From NCBI GenBank assembly GCA_007694145.1, contig RECF01000047.1, forward strand, positions 1 to 38,825: 38,825 bases of DNA, in the 5' to 3' direction. Below, piece by piece: positions 7,397 to 15,217 of the stretch. The notes under the pieces were generated by a model that was given only the letters and a program-made list of their open reading frames with translations, was not told where the DNA came from and searched no databases. Source of the stretch: Acholeplasmatales bacterium. GTDB taxonomy: Bacteria; Bacillota_I; Bacilli_A; Izemoplasmatales; Izemoplasmataceae. A program made the translations under genes and the position numbers. Each line of letters begins with the position of its first letter. Positions within the stretch are counted from its first letter, which is position 1.

Positions 7397-8749
7397 TTAC
7401 AGCCATGTGCTGACGGCCCAAAAGAGCCCAATCGTCAACGGCACATCCATCAAGCCACGCAAAAGATGTCCTGAAGCCCAAATCGGCCGAATGTTGTAGC
7501 GATAGAGTAGTATGGGAACAAGACTGCCCATAAGCCCTGCACAAGACATGCCGACAAAGAGCGTCGCACCCGCGAGGCCTGCGAAGGCAACATCAAGGGC
7601 TTCAAATGGGACCAGTCGACCAGCCAACAACATCAAGCCAACTAGGACCAGGCTGTAAAATAGACCGTTCAATGAGTTGATGGCCCATTCCGTGAGCACA
7701 CGTGCCACCCGTGAGCGGCCATCGGGAAGTTGCTGGTTTTGAAGTGCGTGAACCGTGACGGTTTGCGTTTGCAGAATCGCCTGACCGGTGAGACCGAGGA
7801 TGAGCGGCCATACGACAAAAAGGGCAATCAAGGTTGTCGGCGGTGGGCTGAATGTCGCAACAAGAACACTGAGCATTAAGGCCAATGCGCCTAAGAACCC
7901 CATCCAAAAAATCCGTCTGCTCATGCTCACCCCAAGCGGCATTTTTGTAGAGAGCCCGCCTTGTACAGCATAGGTGCGCCTTGATTGACGCCATAAAACA
8001 CCGGCTGCATCATCCATGGTGATGACACCCAGCAGACAAAACTGACTGTTGACCACCGGCAATTGGTTGATTTGGTAGTTATGGATTAGGTGAATGACGT
8101 AATCAAGGCGGTCCGCCACTTGTACCGTAATCATATCCGTGTGCATCAGGTCGGACAAAGGGGTCGAGGCCTCCGCACCAATCAAGGCGCGCAACTCCAC
8201 CACACCTTCTAAAAAGCGGTTGTCCGCAGCGACATAAATCCGATGAATCGTTTCCATGACATTGGCGTCATGGGCAATTTGCCGCAAAGCCTCCGCAGTT
8301 GTCGTGTCACCAGGCAAGATGACGCAGTCACTTGTCATCAAAGCGCCGGCCGTGGACTTCTTGTACGTTGTCAAGGCTTGAAGGGCTTGGGCGTGGTTTG
8401 GATCCAAATGTTCGTAAATGGCCCCTCGGGCAGCCTTTGACAGACCATGGAGAATGTGGGCCACGTCATCTGGGGGCATGACCTCAAAGACGTGCGCGGC
8501 CTTGTCCGGGTTTAAGAGGGCCACCTGTCTAGCGGCAAGCGATGCGTCCATATGGATAAAGAGCGCGGCGAGTTGATGAAAATTAAGCGACATGATAACA
8601 AACGCGCGCTCGGTATCTCCAAGAGTCATGAACACGTCCGCAACATCTGAAGGATGATGGGCGCTGAGTTGTTCCTGCATCATCCGTGGTGAAGCTTGCT
8701 GGATGATGCTTAAAATGGCATCATGCTTAGCGTGCGAGGTTTTCGACAT
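7397..8749 (-). CDS. mgtE: MgtE-family magnesium transporter, divergent paralogue 2
   Basis: This 450-residue MgtE homologue has an N-terminal domain (about 1-130), two CBS domains (from MTSDCVILPGDTTTAEAL and from MHTDMITVQVADRLDYVI) and five membrane helices from about residue 275. The last helix keeps the conserved Asp (HLLRGLMDVPL). The GNxGxQS pore motif is degenerate (LTGQAILQTQTVTV). The ATG at 8749 is chosen over the ATG nine bases upstream, because the AAAGGA ribosome binding site directly abuts the upstream one. It precedes the other mgtE by 19 bases and follows obgE by 68 bases. There is no room for a full M-box riboswitch upstream; the gap instead holds a 24-bp near-palindrome, a possible operator. 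Confidence 0.9.
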   Translation of the reverse strand: MSKTSHAKHDAILSIIQQASPRMMQEQLSAHHPSDVADVFMTLGDTERAFVIMSLNFHQLAALFIHMDASLAARQVALLNPDKAAHVFEVMPPDDVAHILHGLSKAARGAIYEHLDPNHAQALQALTTYKKSTAGALMTSDCVILPGDTTTAEALRQIAHDANVMETIHRIYVAADNRFLEGVVELRALIGAEASTPLSDLMHTDMITVQVADRLDYVIHLIHNYQINQLPVVNSQFCLLGVITMDDAAGVLWRQSRRTYAVQGGLSTKMPLGVSMSRRIFWMGFLGALALMLSVLVATFSPPPTTLIALFVVWPLILGLTGQAILQTQTVTVHALQNQQLPDGRSRVARVLTEWAINSLNGLFYSLVLVGLMLLAGRLVPFEALDVAFAGLAGATLFVGMSCAGLMGSLVPILLYRYNIRPIWASGHLLRGLMDVPLTIGLFWAVSTWL

Positions 8750-8791
8750 GCGAAACATCCTTTCGAACCGTTCAATTCTTAAATAATCACT

Positions 8792-8815
8792 ATTAAGTTT
8801 GTATACGAACTTAAT
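8792..8815. promoter_or_regulatory. 24-bp near-perfect palindrome between obgE and mgtE
   Basis: ATTAAGTT (8792-8799) and AACTTAAT (8808-8815) flank TGTATACG, with one mismatched pair. There is no T-run, so it is not a terminator. It is placed as an operator or internal promoter element for the mgtE pair. Confidence 0.5.
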
Positions 8816-8817
8816 AA

Positions 8818-10101
8818 CTAATCAATAAACTCAAACTCATAACCACATAATCTGACCGTATCGCCATGTTGGACCCCTTTAGCGCGCAAGGCTTCATCGA
8901 CGCCGAGACTTCTCAGCTGCCGGGCAAAGCGCTGCACGGATTGATCCCGCTTGAAATTGGTCATTTCAAGTAAGCGTCTGAGCGCTTCACCCTCGACCTC
9001 ATAGACATTGTCAGAACCAAGGGTTATCTCAAAGTCAGCGGCTTCCGCTTCAAAAGTATAGTTGACAACGTGGTCTTTCTCAGCATCATCATACAAGTCA
9101 TAGACTGGGGCATTTTCAAGTAAATCAGCTGTTTTCAAGACTAAAAGATCGATGTTCTCACGGGTTGCAGCACTGATGGGGATAATTTCTGCTGCACCGG
9201 TATAGCGTTGCTGGAAACGTTCTAACTGTTCTGTAGCATCCGTCATGTCCATCTTGTTAGCGACAATGAGTTGCGGCCGATCAATCAAACGGTGACCATA
9301 CTGACGCAGTTCGTTTTGGACGGTTTCATAGTCTTCAAGCGGATCGCGGCCTTCGAACCCACCCATGTCGATGACATGCAAGATGACGCGTGTCCGTTCG
9401 ATATGTCGAAGAAACTGCAAGCCAAGGCCGTGGCCTTGCGAAGCCCCGGCAATCAGCCCTGGCAAGTCGGCGGCCACGAAACTGCGGTGATCTTGTGTGC
9501 CGACCACGCCGAGATTGGGGGTCAGTGTTGTAAACGGGTAGGCGGCGATTTTCGGCCGACTTTTTGAAATGACGCTGATTAACGTGCTTTTGCCGACACT
9601 CGGCAAGCCAATGATGCCGACATCGGCGAGCAACTTGAGCTCGATGCGTACGGCAAGCGATTGGCCCGGTTCGCCGTTTTCGGCGATTTCCGGCGCTGTA
9701 TTGCGGCTGCTGGCAAACTTGACATTGCCGCGGCCACCGCGGCCACCTTTTAAAATGACCACTTCTTGGTTGTGTTCGGTAATGTCGGCCAATACTTTGC
9801 CCGTTTCTTCATTGAAGATTGACGTACCAACCGGTACGCGGACGCGCAAATCAGGACCATCCTTGCCATCCATACGACGACTTTTGCCATGCACACCATC
9901 TTCTGCCTTAAGGACGCGGTTATAGCGCAACTCAAGCAATGTGCTCAACCCTTCATCACCCACAAAGACCACATGCCCGCCACGACCACCGTCGCCACCG
10001 GCCGGACCGCCTCTAGGAACATATTTTTCACGCCGAAAAGCGACCATTCCATCGCCGCCTCGACCACTGTGTAACTGAACTTTCACTAAATCGACAAACA
10101 T
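8818..10101 (-). CDS. obgE: Essential GTPase Obg/CgtA
   Basis: This 427-residue Obg GTPase is linked to 50S subunit maturation, (p)ppGpp response and cell-cycle control. The Gly-rich Obg fold spans about 1-158 (HSGRGGDGMVAFRREKYVPRG). The G domain follows with G1 GLPSVGKS at 165-172, the PFTTLTPNLG switch, DLPGLI and NKMD. The C-terminal OCT domain typical of Firmicutes runs from about 350 to 427 (FEITLGSDNVYEVEGEALRR). The AGGAGG site fixes the start. It is the second gene of its operon, 10 bases after the GNAT-kinase fusion. It is separated from rpmA, its usual operon partner, by a terminator-promoter element and the fusion gene. Confidence 0.97.
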   Translation of the reverse strand: MFVDLVKVQLHSGRGGDGMVAFRREKYVPRGGPAGGDGGRGGHVVFVGDEGLSTLLELRYNRVLKAEDGVHGKSRRMDGKDGPDLRVRVPVGTSIFNEETGKVLADITEHNQEVVILKGGRGGRGNVKFASSRNTAPEIAENGEPGQSLAVRIELKLLADVGIIGLPSVGKSTLISVISKSRPKIAAYPFTTLTPNLGVVGTQDHRSFVAADLPGLIAGASQGHGLGLQFLRHIERTRVILHVIDMGGFEGRDPLEDYETVQNELRQYGHRLIDRPQLIVANKMDMTDATEQLERFQQRYTGAAEIIPISAATRENIDLLVLKTADLLENAPVYDLYDDAEKDHVVNYTFEAEAADFEITLGSDNVYEVEGEALRRLLEMTNFKRDQSVQRFARQLRSLGVDEALRAKGVQHGDTVRLCGYEFEFID

Positions 10102-10111
10102 GATAGCCTCC

Positions 10112-11107
10112 TCAAAGCTGACTGAACCAGCGCATCATGCTTTGCCGGTCCTTAAAGCGGTACAGTTTTTTGCGACCCGTGTAACGCGCGGTCGTCGCAA
10201 TGATTTTTTGCAGTTTCTTCTCGAAACGATAGACATATTGCAGGAAAATCTGGTCGATCTGCTCGAGGCAACCTTCGGCCATGTCGCTTCGATAACGGTG
10301 TTTGTAAGCCGCTTCCCGGTCGATGATGCCTTTGAGCGACATATTTAGGTCGTATTCAAGGATGATGATGGTATCCGCTAATTCAAGACGTTCGATAAAT
10401 AAATGATTCGTGTAGTTGCCATCCATTACATAGCGATGGTGACGGGATGTAAACGCGCGCATACGGCGGGCGAATGTCTCAGCATCGACCGCTTGCCAGT
10501 CTTTGTGCCAGTACACGGAGTCTAAATGCAAATAAGGCAAGTCGAGTTTTTTTGCCAACATTTTGGCAAGGGTCGTCTTGCCCGTGCCCGGACTACCGAG
10601 AATGATGATGCGTCGCGGTGAGGCGGACTCGATGAGGCGTTCATAACCGATGCGATGCATGGGTGCAATGTAGTCAAGCTCATGAAAATGGTGCTTTTTC
10701 AGAAAGGCACGCATTTTGTAGTTGGCGGGGTGGGTGTCGATTTTGAGAGATTGGTATCCGTTGTTCTTGCCGTATTGCAAAGCATAATCAAGCAACGCCG
10801 ATGCGATGCCGCGCTGTTGGTTGTTCGGTGCGATGAGTAAACGGTGCAAGACGATGCTCCGATCACGAAGCCAGGTGATGCTTCGGTAAGGTGGATCGTT
10901 TTCTTCATAGAGGACCATCGCACCAAGCAAGTCGTCATCATGTTCAAAAACATAGAGCGCACCGCGTTCTACATCGTGTTGAAAGTGCTTTTTACGAGGA
11001 TAGTTTTCCGTCCATTGTGCGATGCCCGCCGCCTGCATGGCTAAAATGGTTGCCAAGGCGAGGGCATCGAGACGGTCTAAGTCTTGCAGCGTGGCTTTGC
11101 GAATCAT
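10112..11107 (-). CDS. Fusion of GNAT acetyltransferase and adenylate-kinase-like P-loop kinase
   Basis: The protein has 331 residues and two domains. Residues 1-155 form a GNAT N-acetyltransferase (HRLLIAPNNQQRGIASALLDYA is the acetyl-CoA binding motif A region; the tail is FLKKHHFHELDYI). Residues 166-331 form a small P-loop kinase of the kind annotated as DNA topology modulation protein or FlaR-like. Its Walker A is GSPGTGKT at 171-178, followed by LPYLHLDSVYWHKDW, the lid-like YVMDGNY segment and a basic C-terminus. The two are normally separate proteins. The substrates of both halves are unknown. The start follows AGGTGA with six-base spacing. It leads the obgE operon, just upstream of obgE, and has a strong promoter of its own. 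A link to nucleotide or ribosome modification is only a guess. Confidence 0.85.
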   Translation of the reverse strand: MIRKATLQDLDRLDALALATILAMQAAGIAQWTENYPRKKHFQHDVERGALYVFEHDDDLLGAMVLYEENDPPYRSITWLRDRSIVLHRLLIAPNNQQRGIASALLDYALQYGKNNGYQSLKIDTHPANYKMRAFLKKHHFHELDYIAPMHRIGYERLIESASPRRIIILGSPGTGKTTLAKMLAKKLDLPYLHLDSVYWHKDWQAVDAETFARRMRAFTSRHHRYVMDGNYTNHLFIERLELADTIIILEYDLNMSLKGIIDREAAYKHRYRSDMAEGCLEQIDQIFLQYVYRFEKKLQKIIATTARYTGRKKLYRFKDRQSMMRWFSQL

Positions 11108-11140
11108 ATGCGGTCACCTGGTTTTCTTGATTCAAGCCCT

Positions 11141-11169
11141 ATTATACAACTGTCAAAAAAAAATGGCAA
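11141..11169 (-). promoter_or_regulatory. Strong promoter TTGCCA-17-TATAAT for the GNAT-kinase/obgE/mgtE/ruvA operon
   Basis: On the minus strand the -10 (11141-11146) is a perfect TATAAT and the -35 (11164-11169) matches five of six. The -35 lies in the 3' arm of the rpmA terminator hairpin and the terminator T-run is the spacer. Confidence 0.75.
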
Positions 11170-11185
11170 ACACCGTTTGCCATTT
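11155..11185 (-). terminator. Intrinsic terminator after rpmA
   Basis: An 11-bp stem (11161-11171 with 11175-11185) has a three-base loop, followed on the minus strand by a run of nine T. It overlaps the next operon's promoter. Confidence 0.85.
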
Positions 11186-11188
11186 GGG

Positions 11189-11473
11189 TTATTGCGGGTA
11201 AACTGAAGCGCGCTTTCTATCTTTACCTACGCGTTCATAACGCACGACCCCATCAACTTTGCTGAAAAGGGTGTCGTCGCTGCCGATACCGACATTCACG
11301 CCGGGATGGACCTTGGTTCCACGTTGACGATAAATGATAGAGCCCGCACTACAGTGTTGCCCATCTGACAGTTTTGCACCGAGACGTTTTGATGCAGAAT
11401 CGCGACCATTTTTGGTCGATCCGACACCTTTTTTTGATGCCATACACAGCATCATATCGATGTTAAACAACAT
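11189..11473 (-). CDS. rpmA: 50S ribosomal protein L27, N-terminally extended
   Basis: This 94-residue bL27 sits near the peptidyl-transferase centre. The mature core [20 protein letters not shown] is clear, and the rest ([20 protein letters not shown]) is normal. As in Firmicutes, the core is preceded by an extension, here [11 protein letters not shown]. That extension is normally removed by the protease Prp at a site ending in Phe-Phe or Phe before Ala. The usual LNLQFF-like motif is changed here. The start at 11473 is fixed by GGAGGTGG, which is badly placed for the internal Met before ASKKG. No prp (ysxB) gene lies between rplU and rpmA, which are only 26 bases apart, although that is its usual place. 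Confidence 0.95.
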   Translation of the reverse strand: MLFNIDMMLCMASKKGVGSTKNGRDSASKRLGAKLSDGQHCSAGSIIYRQRGTKVHPGVNVGIGSDDTLFSKVDGVVRYERVGKDRKRASVYPQ

Positions 11474-11499
11474 GTGTGCCACCTCCGTTCAATTTTTTT

Positions 11500-11808
11500 T
11501 TAGGCGTTGATGCCAGTGATTTGAAGTTTTGTGTAAGGTTGTCTATGTCCTTGCTTACGCCGATATTTCTTTTTTGGCTTGTACTTGAAAACAATGATTT
11601 TCTTCTGTTTGCCGTGTTTGACAACATGCGCTTCAACCGTCGCGCCTGCGATAAGTGGATTGCCAACAGTCAAGCTGTCGCCACCGATCATGAGCACTTT
11701 GTCGAGCGTTACAGCTTCGCCTTCAGCGACGTCTAGCTTCTCAACATAAATCTCCGAGCCTTTGCTGACGCGATATTGCTTGCCGCCTGTTTCAATAATT
11801 GCATACAT
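11500..11808 (-). CDS. rplU: 50S ribosomal protein L21
   Basis: This 102-residue bL21 is a 23S rRNA-binding protein of the large subunit. The N-terminus [20 protein letters not shown] and the C-terminal [18 protein letters not shown]-type basic tail (here [18 protein letters not shown]) are diagnostic. The start has a perfect AGGAGGTG site. It is the first gene of the rplU-rpmA operon, behind a consensus promoter and a likely L21 leader RNA that may mediate feedback by L21. Confidence 0.98.
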   Translation of the reverse strand: MYAIIETGGKQYRVSKGSEIYVEKLDVAEGEAVTLDKVLMIGGDSLTVGNPLIAGATVEAHVVKHGKQKKIIVFKYKPKKKYRRKQGHRQPYTKLQITGINA

Positions 11809-11903
11809 AAAAGCACCTCCTCATCTTGTAAGACTCGCCATCGCAGGTGACAGTGCCAAAGCACCGTGCTTGAACCTTTTCCGTGCGGTGTGCTGCGTAC
11901 AGC
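11809..11903 (-). promoter_or_regulatory. 5' leader of rplU, probable L21 leader RNA
   Basis: The roughly 95-base untranslated leader can form GC-rich hairpins (for example AGCAC with GGTGCT) and sits where Firmicutes carry the L21 leader. Assignment rests on position and base-pairing potential, not on a covariance search. Confidence 0.5.
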
Positions 11904-11909
11904 GTTACA

Positions 11910-11938
11910 ATAATACCAAAACAAACGGACTTTGTCAA
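11910..11938 (-). promoter_or_regulatory. Promoter TTGACA-17-TATTAT for rplU-rpmA
   Basis: Minus-strand -35 at 11933-11938 is perfect and the -10 at 11910-11915 matches five of six. Confidence 0.8.
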
Positions 11939-11978
11939 TCTTGAACCCTTCAGAATCGCAAGTATTTTCAGACGGAAC

Positions 11979-12659
11979 TCAGCTGAGAAGCTTGTGTTCA
12001 CGAAATGAGTAGTATCGTCCCTTGCCGACAATGATGTGATCGACGACGGGAATGTCCATCAGTCGTCCGTTTTCAGCCATGACTTTGGTGATCTTGATGT
12101 CGCTTTGCGAAGGTTCTGGGTGACCGGAAGGATGATTATGGACCATGATGATACTCGATGCACTGAGCGTTACAGCATGCTTGAACACTTCGCGTGGGTG
12201 GACAATCGCAGCACTGAGTGAGCCAACGAAGAGCAACTGTTTCTTGATGAGATGGGATTTGACATCGAGATAAAGGGCATAGAACATTTCTTGTGTGAGC
12301 ATCTCAAGGTCGGGTTTCATGTAGTCAAAAACGTGTTGCGGTCGGTTCATCGGTGTTTGGACAGGGAAAGTTTCTTCGTATAGCCTTTTGCCGAGTTCAA
12401 GCGCGGCAAGCAGCTGGATGGCTTTGGTTTTGCCCACACCCTTGAGCTGTGTCAACTCCGATACGGTCGATTGGTTGATAGCTTTGATTGAAGCGTACTT
12501 GTAATAAATGTTTTTCGACAGTTCAAGCACGGAACACTCTTTGGTACCCGTGCGCAAGATGATGGCAATCAGCTCATGGGTGGCTAGAGCCTCCTTGCCA
12601 TAATGCAAAAACCGTTCACGCGGTCGTTCCTTGAAAGGCATTTCTCTGATGAGATACAC
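11979..12659 (-). CDS. radC: RadC family JAB/MPN-domain protein
   Basis: The protein has 226 residues. The N-terminus (MYLIREMPFKERPRERFLHYG) and a helix-hairpin-helix-like segment (ELTQLKGVGKTKAIQLLAAL) precede a JAB/MPN domain. That domain has the metal motif HNHPSGHPEPSQSD and an upstream conserved Glu. RadC proteins are often called DNA-repair proteins, but their biochemical function is unresolved. The start is GTG at 12657-12659: GGGTGA lies six bases before it and the typical N-terminus begins there, while the overlapping ATG is out of frame. It follows mutY by 53 bases on the same strand and is probably co-transcribed. Confidence 0.93.
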   Translation of the reverse strand: MYLIREMPFKERPRERFLHYGKEALATHELIAIILRTGTKECSVLELSKNIYYKYASIKAINQSTVSELTQLKGVGKTKAIQLLAALELGKRLYEETFPVQTPMNRPQHVFDYMKPDLEMLTQEMFYALYLDVKSHLIKKQLLFVGSLSAAIVHPREVFKHAVTLSASSIIMVHNHPSGHPEPSQSDIKITKVMAENGRLMDIPVVDHIIVGKGRYYSFREHKLLS

Positions 12660-12712
12660 GCATTATCACCCGTTTCATTCGTTTGCCTGATGATACATGT
12701 GAGAGCGTGTCT

Positions 12713-13747
12713 TTACTTTTTCAAGCGATCAAGTATTTTCCGGTGGGCTTTGCTGAGCGTCCCCGGAAGATTCTCGAGTTGATGATAATCGAGTGTTGGT
12801 GTGCCAGCTAGCGTCGTGGCCATGACTTGCATTTCCCATATGATGTGTGTAAAGACATGTCGAACGGAGAACAGGGATTCGGTTTGACTCACTTCTAGAC
12901 CAAAATCTTCTTCTAGTGACGCTTGGGCTTGCGCAAGTGTACCAGCATATTGCGGTAGTTGCAACAAACCCCCAAGCAAGCCATGTTCCGGCCGTGTTTG
13001 AAAGACATAACCCTTTTGATGGTCCCCTAGCAGAAAAACATGATAGGCTTGCGAAGTTTTGGCAGGCTTCGCGGTTAGGACTGGATAATCATTTGTTTCA
13101 TCGGTCGCAAAAGCCCGGCAATGGGTTTTAACAGGACACATGTCACAACGTGGTTTCTTTTGACAGACTAAGGCACCGAGTTCCATCAGTGCTTGCGTGA
13201 AATCAGCGGGTGTATCATAGCGAATAAGCTGCTCGAGATAACATTCTAGTTCCCGAACCGTCTTGCGCCGACTAAAATCACGGGCATCTGCAAGCACCCG
13301 GCTCATCACGCGAATCACGTTGCCATCGACTGCGGGTGTTGGTTGGTTGAAGGCGATGGAAGCAAGCGCACCGGCGGTATAGTCGCCAATGCCTGGTAAC
13401 CGTCTTAGTGCGGTAAGCGTTTCAGGAAAGTGGCCACCATGTTCATGGACAATCGCTTGAGCGGCTTGATGCAAATAGCGTGCTCGGCGATAATACCCAA
13501 GCCCTTCCCAAGCTTTCAGCACCGATTCAGACGGGGCGGCGGCCAGAGCGTGGACGTTGGGGAATTGCTCGATGAATCTTAAGTAATAGGGAATGACGGT
13601 ATCCATCTGGGTTTGTTGCAGCATCAGTTCACTGACAAGAATTCGGTAAGGATCGCGCGTTTCACGAAAAGGTAAAAGCCGCTTGTTGGTTCGATACCAG
13701 TCACATAATTCGTGTACGAACTTTTTAGGGTGGTTCAATGGATTCAT
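12713..13747 (-). CDS. mutY: A/G-specific adenine DNA glycosylase MutY
   Basis: This 344-residue enzyme removes adenine mispaired with 8-oxoguanine. SELMLQQTQ holds the catalytic Glu, and LPGIGDYTAGALASIAFNQ is the helix-hairpin-helix. PAVDGNVIRVMSR contains the catalytic Asp. The iron-sulfur loop reads CQKKPRCDMCPVKTHC, giving spacing C-X5-C-X2-C-X5-C; the first spacer is one residue shorter than the usual X6. The C-terminal NUDIX-like 8-oxoG recognition domain (about 235-344, with FSVRHVFTHIIWEMQV) is present. AGGAGG fixes the start. It is divergent from the M28 peptidase gene and upstream of radC. Confidence 0.95.
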   Translation of the reverse strand: MNPLNHPKKFVHELCDWYRTNKRLLPFRETRDPYRILVSELMLQQTQMDTVIPYYLRFIEQFPNVHALAAAPSESVLKAWEGLGYYRRARYLHQAAQAIVHEHGGHFPETLTALRRLPGIGDYTAGALASIAFNQPTPAVDGNVIRVMSRVLADARDFSRRKTVRELECYLEQLIRYDTPADFTQALMELGALVCQKKPRCDMCPVKTHCRAFATDETNDYPVLTAKPAKTSQAYHVFLLGDHQKGYVFQTRPEHGLLGGLLQLPQYAGTLAQAQASLEEDFGLEVSQTESLFSVRHVFTHIIWEMQVMATTLAGTPTLDYHQLENLPGTLSKAHRKILDRLKK

Positions 13748-13799
13748 CGTAAAGACCTCCTGAGGACAAATGAGCGGCTCAAGGTATGCGCCAACAGGA

Positions 13800-13828
13800 T
13801 TGTCGGCGGGCGGGACTCATGATACAAT
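13800..13828 (+). promoter_or_regulatory. Putative promoter TTGTCG-17-TACAAT for the M28 peptidase
   Basis: The -35 at 13800-13805 matches four of six. The extended -10 TGATACAAT ends at 13828, and the gene starts 53 bases further on. Confidence 0.5.
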
Positions 13829-13880
13829 AATACCATACTGTGGATTGAACCCCGATAAAACTTGAAAATGAGGCGATAAC

Positions 13881-15077
13881 ATGGCAAAACAAACCCTACC
13901 ACGCGCAATGCGCCAAAAAATCTTTGCTCAGATGAAGGTCCTGATTGCCGAAATCGGACCTAGACGAGCCGGAACAGCCGCTTCGCTAGAAGCCGCGAAG
14001 CGACTTGAAGCACTGATGGCTCCCTATGCAGACACGGTTGTTCGAGAACCCTTCAAGGTTCATTCAGGGGCCTTCTTAGGATGGATTCGTCTATTGGTGA
14101 TTGCATATGTACTTGGGACAACGGCTTTTTGGTTCAACATGCCCTATGTGACAATCGGGCTTATGCTAGCTAGCTTGTTTATTTTAATATTGCAGTTTAT
14201 TTTCTATGTGCCCTTGCTAGACCGCTTTTATCCCCGGCGTCCGGCAGAAAATGTTATCGCGACCATCGAGCCTAAGCAAAGCGTCAAAGAGACAGTAATT
14301 TTCAGTGGCCATCACGACAGTGCCCGCGTCTTTAATTTCTTGGTCCACCAACCCGCCCTATATCAAGCGCGTGTTACTGGTTCTATCGCCTTTGTCATGT
14401 TGCTTCTCTTTGGCTCGATATGGCAGTTATTCCAACCCGAACTCGGCCAGCAACACCTAGGCATTGTCTTCAGCGTGGGGGCGGTTTGGGTGGCGCAAAT
14501 GTGGTTTTTCGCGGGCAAGCGGGCTACACCAGGTGCCGGCGACAACTTGGCGTCTACACTAGTTGCCGTGGCATTGGGTGAATATTTTTCAGAAAACCGT
14601 TTGCAGCATACACGGGTGATGATAGTCAGTTTCGATGCCGAGGAGGAGGGATTGCGGGGTGCCCGTGCCTTTGCCGCAAGACACCGTTTAGACTTGCAAG
14701 CCCAACCAACGTATATGCTCAACTTCGAATGCCTCTATGACGACAAGGTACGCACGTTGCTTACAAGTGACATCAATGGGACGGTCAAACTGGATCAACG
14801 TCTCGCTCAAGACATGCAAAGGGTTGCCGTGACGCAAGGCATTTCGATTGACCTTAAACCGATTGCATTTCTAACGGGCGGAACCGATGCGGCGGAACTT
14901 GCTAAAGTCGGTGTCTCTGCGACGACGCTCTTTGGCATGGTCTGGAGCAACTCAAGTCGTGCAAGTGTGTATCATACCATGCAAGATGTACCGGAAAATG
15001 TTTCTAAAAAGGCGATTGAGCAGGCTTTTACCCTCGGACAAGTTTATGCTGAAAACCGTGACCGGAACCTCAAGTGA
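13881..15077 (+). CDS. Membrane-bound M28 family zinc metallopeptidase
   Basis: This 398-residue protein has the peptidase M28 zinc-site motifs: FSGHHDSA (His144/Asp146), GAGDNLAS (Asp221), DAEEEGLRG (about 252-260), FLTGGTDAAEL and VYHTMQDVPENV with the last His. Four hydrophobic helices interrupt the sequence: two at about 66-112, before the HHD motif, and two at about 165-210, between the HHD and GAGD motifs. This embeds the catalytic fold in or at the membrane. M28 enzymes are aminopeptidases or related amidohydrolases. The substrate is unknown, and whether the active site faces in or out is not clear. There is no signal peptide beyond the internal helices. The gene is monocistronic, with a GAGGCGAT ribosome binding site and a long hairpin after the stop. 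Confidence 0.85.
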   Translation: MAKQTLPRAMRQKIFAQMKVLIAEIGPRRAGTAASLEAAKRLEALMAPYADTVVREPFKVHSGAFLGWIRLLVIAYVLGTTAFWFNMPYVTIGLMLASLFILILQFIFYVPLLDRFYPRRPAENVIATIEPKQSVKETVIFSGHHDSARVFNFLVHQPALYQARVTGSIAFVMLLLFGSIWQLFQPELGQQHLGIVFSVGAVWVAQMWFFAGKRATPGAGDNLASTLVAVALGEYFSENRLQHTRVMIVSFDAEEEGLRGARAFAARHRLDLQAQPTYMLNFECLYDDKVRTLLTSDINGTVKLDQRLAQDMQRVAVTQGISIDLKPIAFLTGGTDAAELAKVGVSATTLFGMVWSNSSRASVYHTMQDVPENVSKKAIEQAFTLGQVYAENRDRNLK

Positions 15078-15078
15078 T

Positions 15079-15127
15079 TTCATAAAGTAAAGAAAAGGAC
15101 GCGTTGTCCTTTTCTTTACTTTATGAA
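15079..15127. terminator. Long hairpin after the M28 gene
   Basis: The perfect 22-bp inverted repeat (15079-15100 with 15106-15127) has a five-base loop. It starts one base after the stop codon. The purine-rich and pyrimidine-rich arms supply a T-rich 3' side, suiting termination in the + direction. Confidence 0.7.
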
Positions 15128-15160
15128 GCCTAATCATCGTAATGGCGGTTTCAAACCAAT

Positions 15161-15181
15161 AAAAAACGGAGCCATGCTCCG
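15161..15181 (-). terminator. Intrinsic terminator after tRNA-Arg
   Basis: On the minus strand a CGGAGC-ATG-GCTCCG hairpin is followed by six T. Confidence 0.85.
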
Positions 15182-15217
15182 CATATGTTAGCAACGTACA
15201 ACGTACGTGAAATGACA

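Noticed and set aside
8750-8817. M-box magnesium riboswitch before the mgtE pair
   Set aside because: Only about 68 bases are available, too short for the M-box fold; the visible structure is a palindrome.
11150-11155. Perfect TTGACA on the minus strand as a -35 for the obgE operon
   Set aside because: It is only four bases from TATAAT; TTGCCA at 11164-11169 has the correct 17-base spacing.
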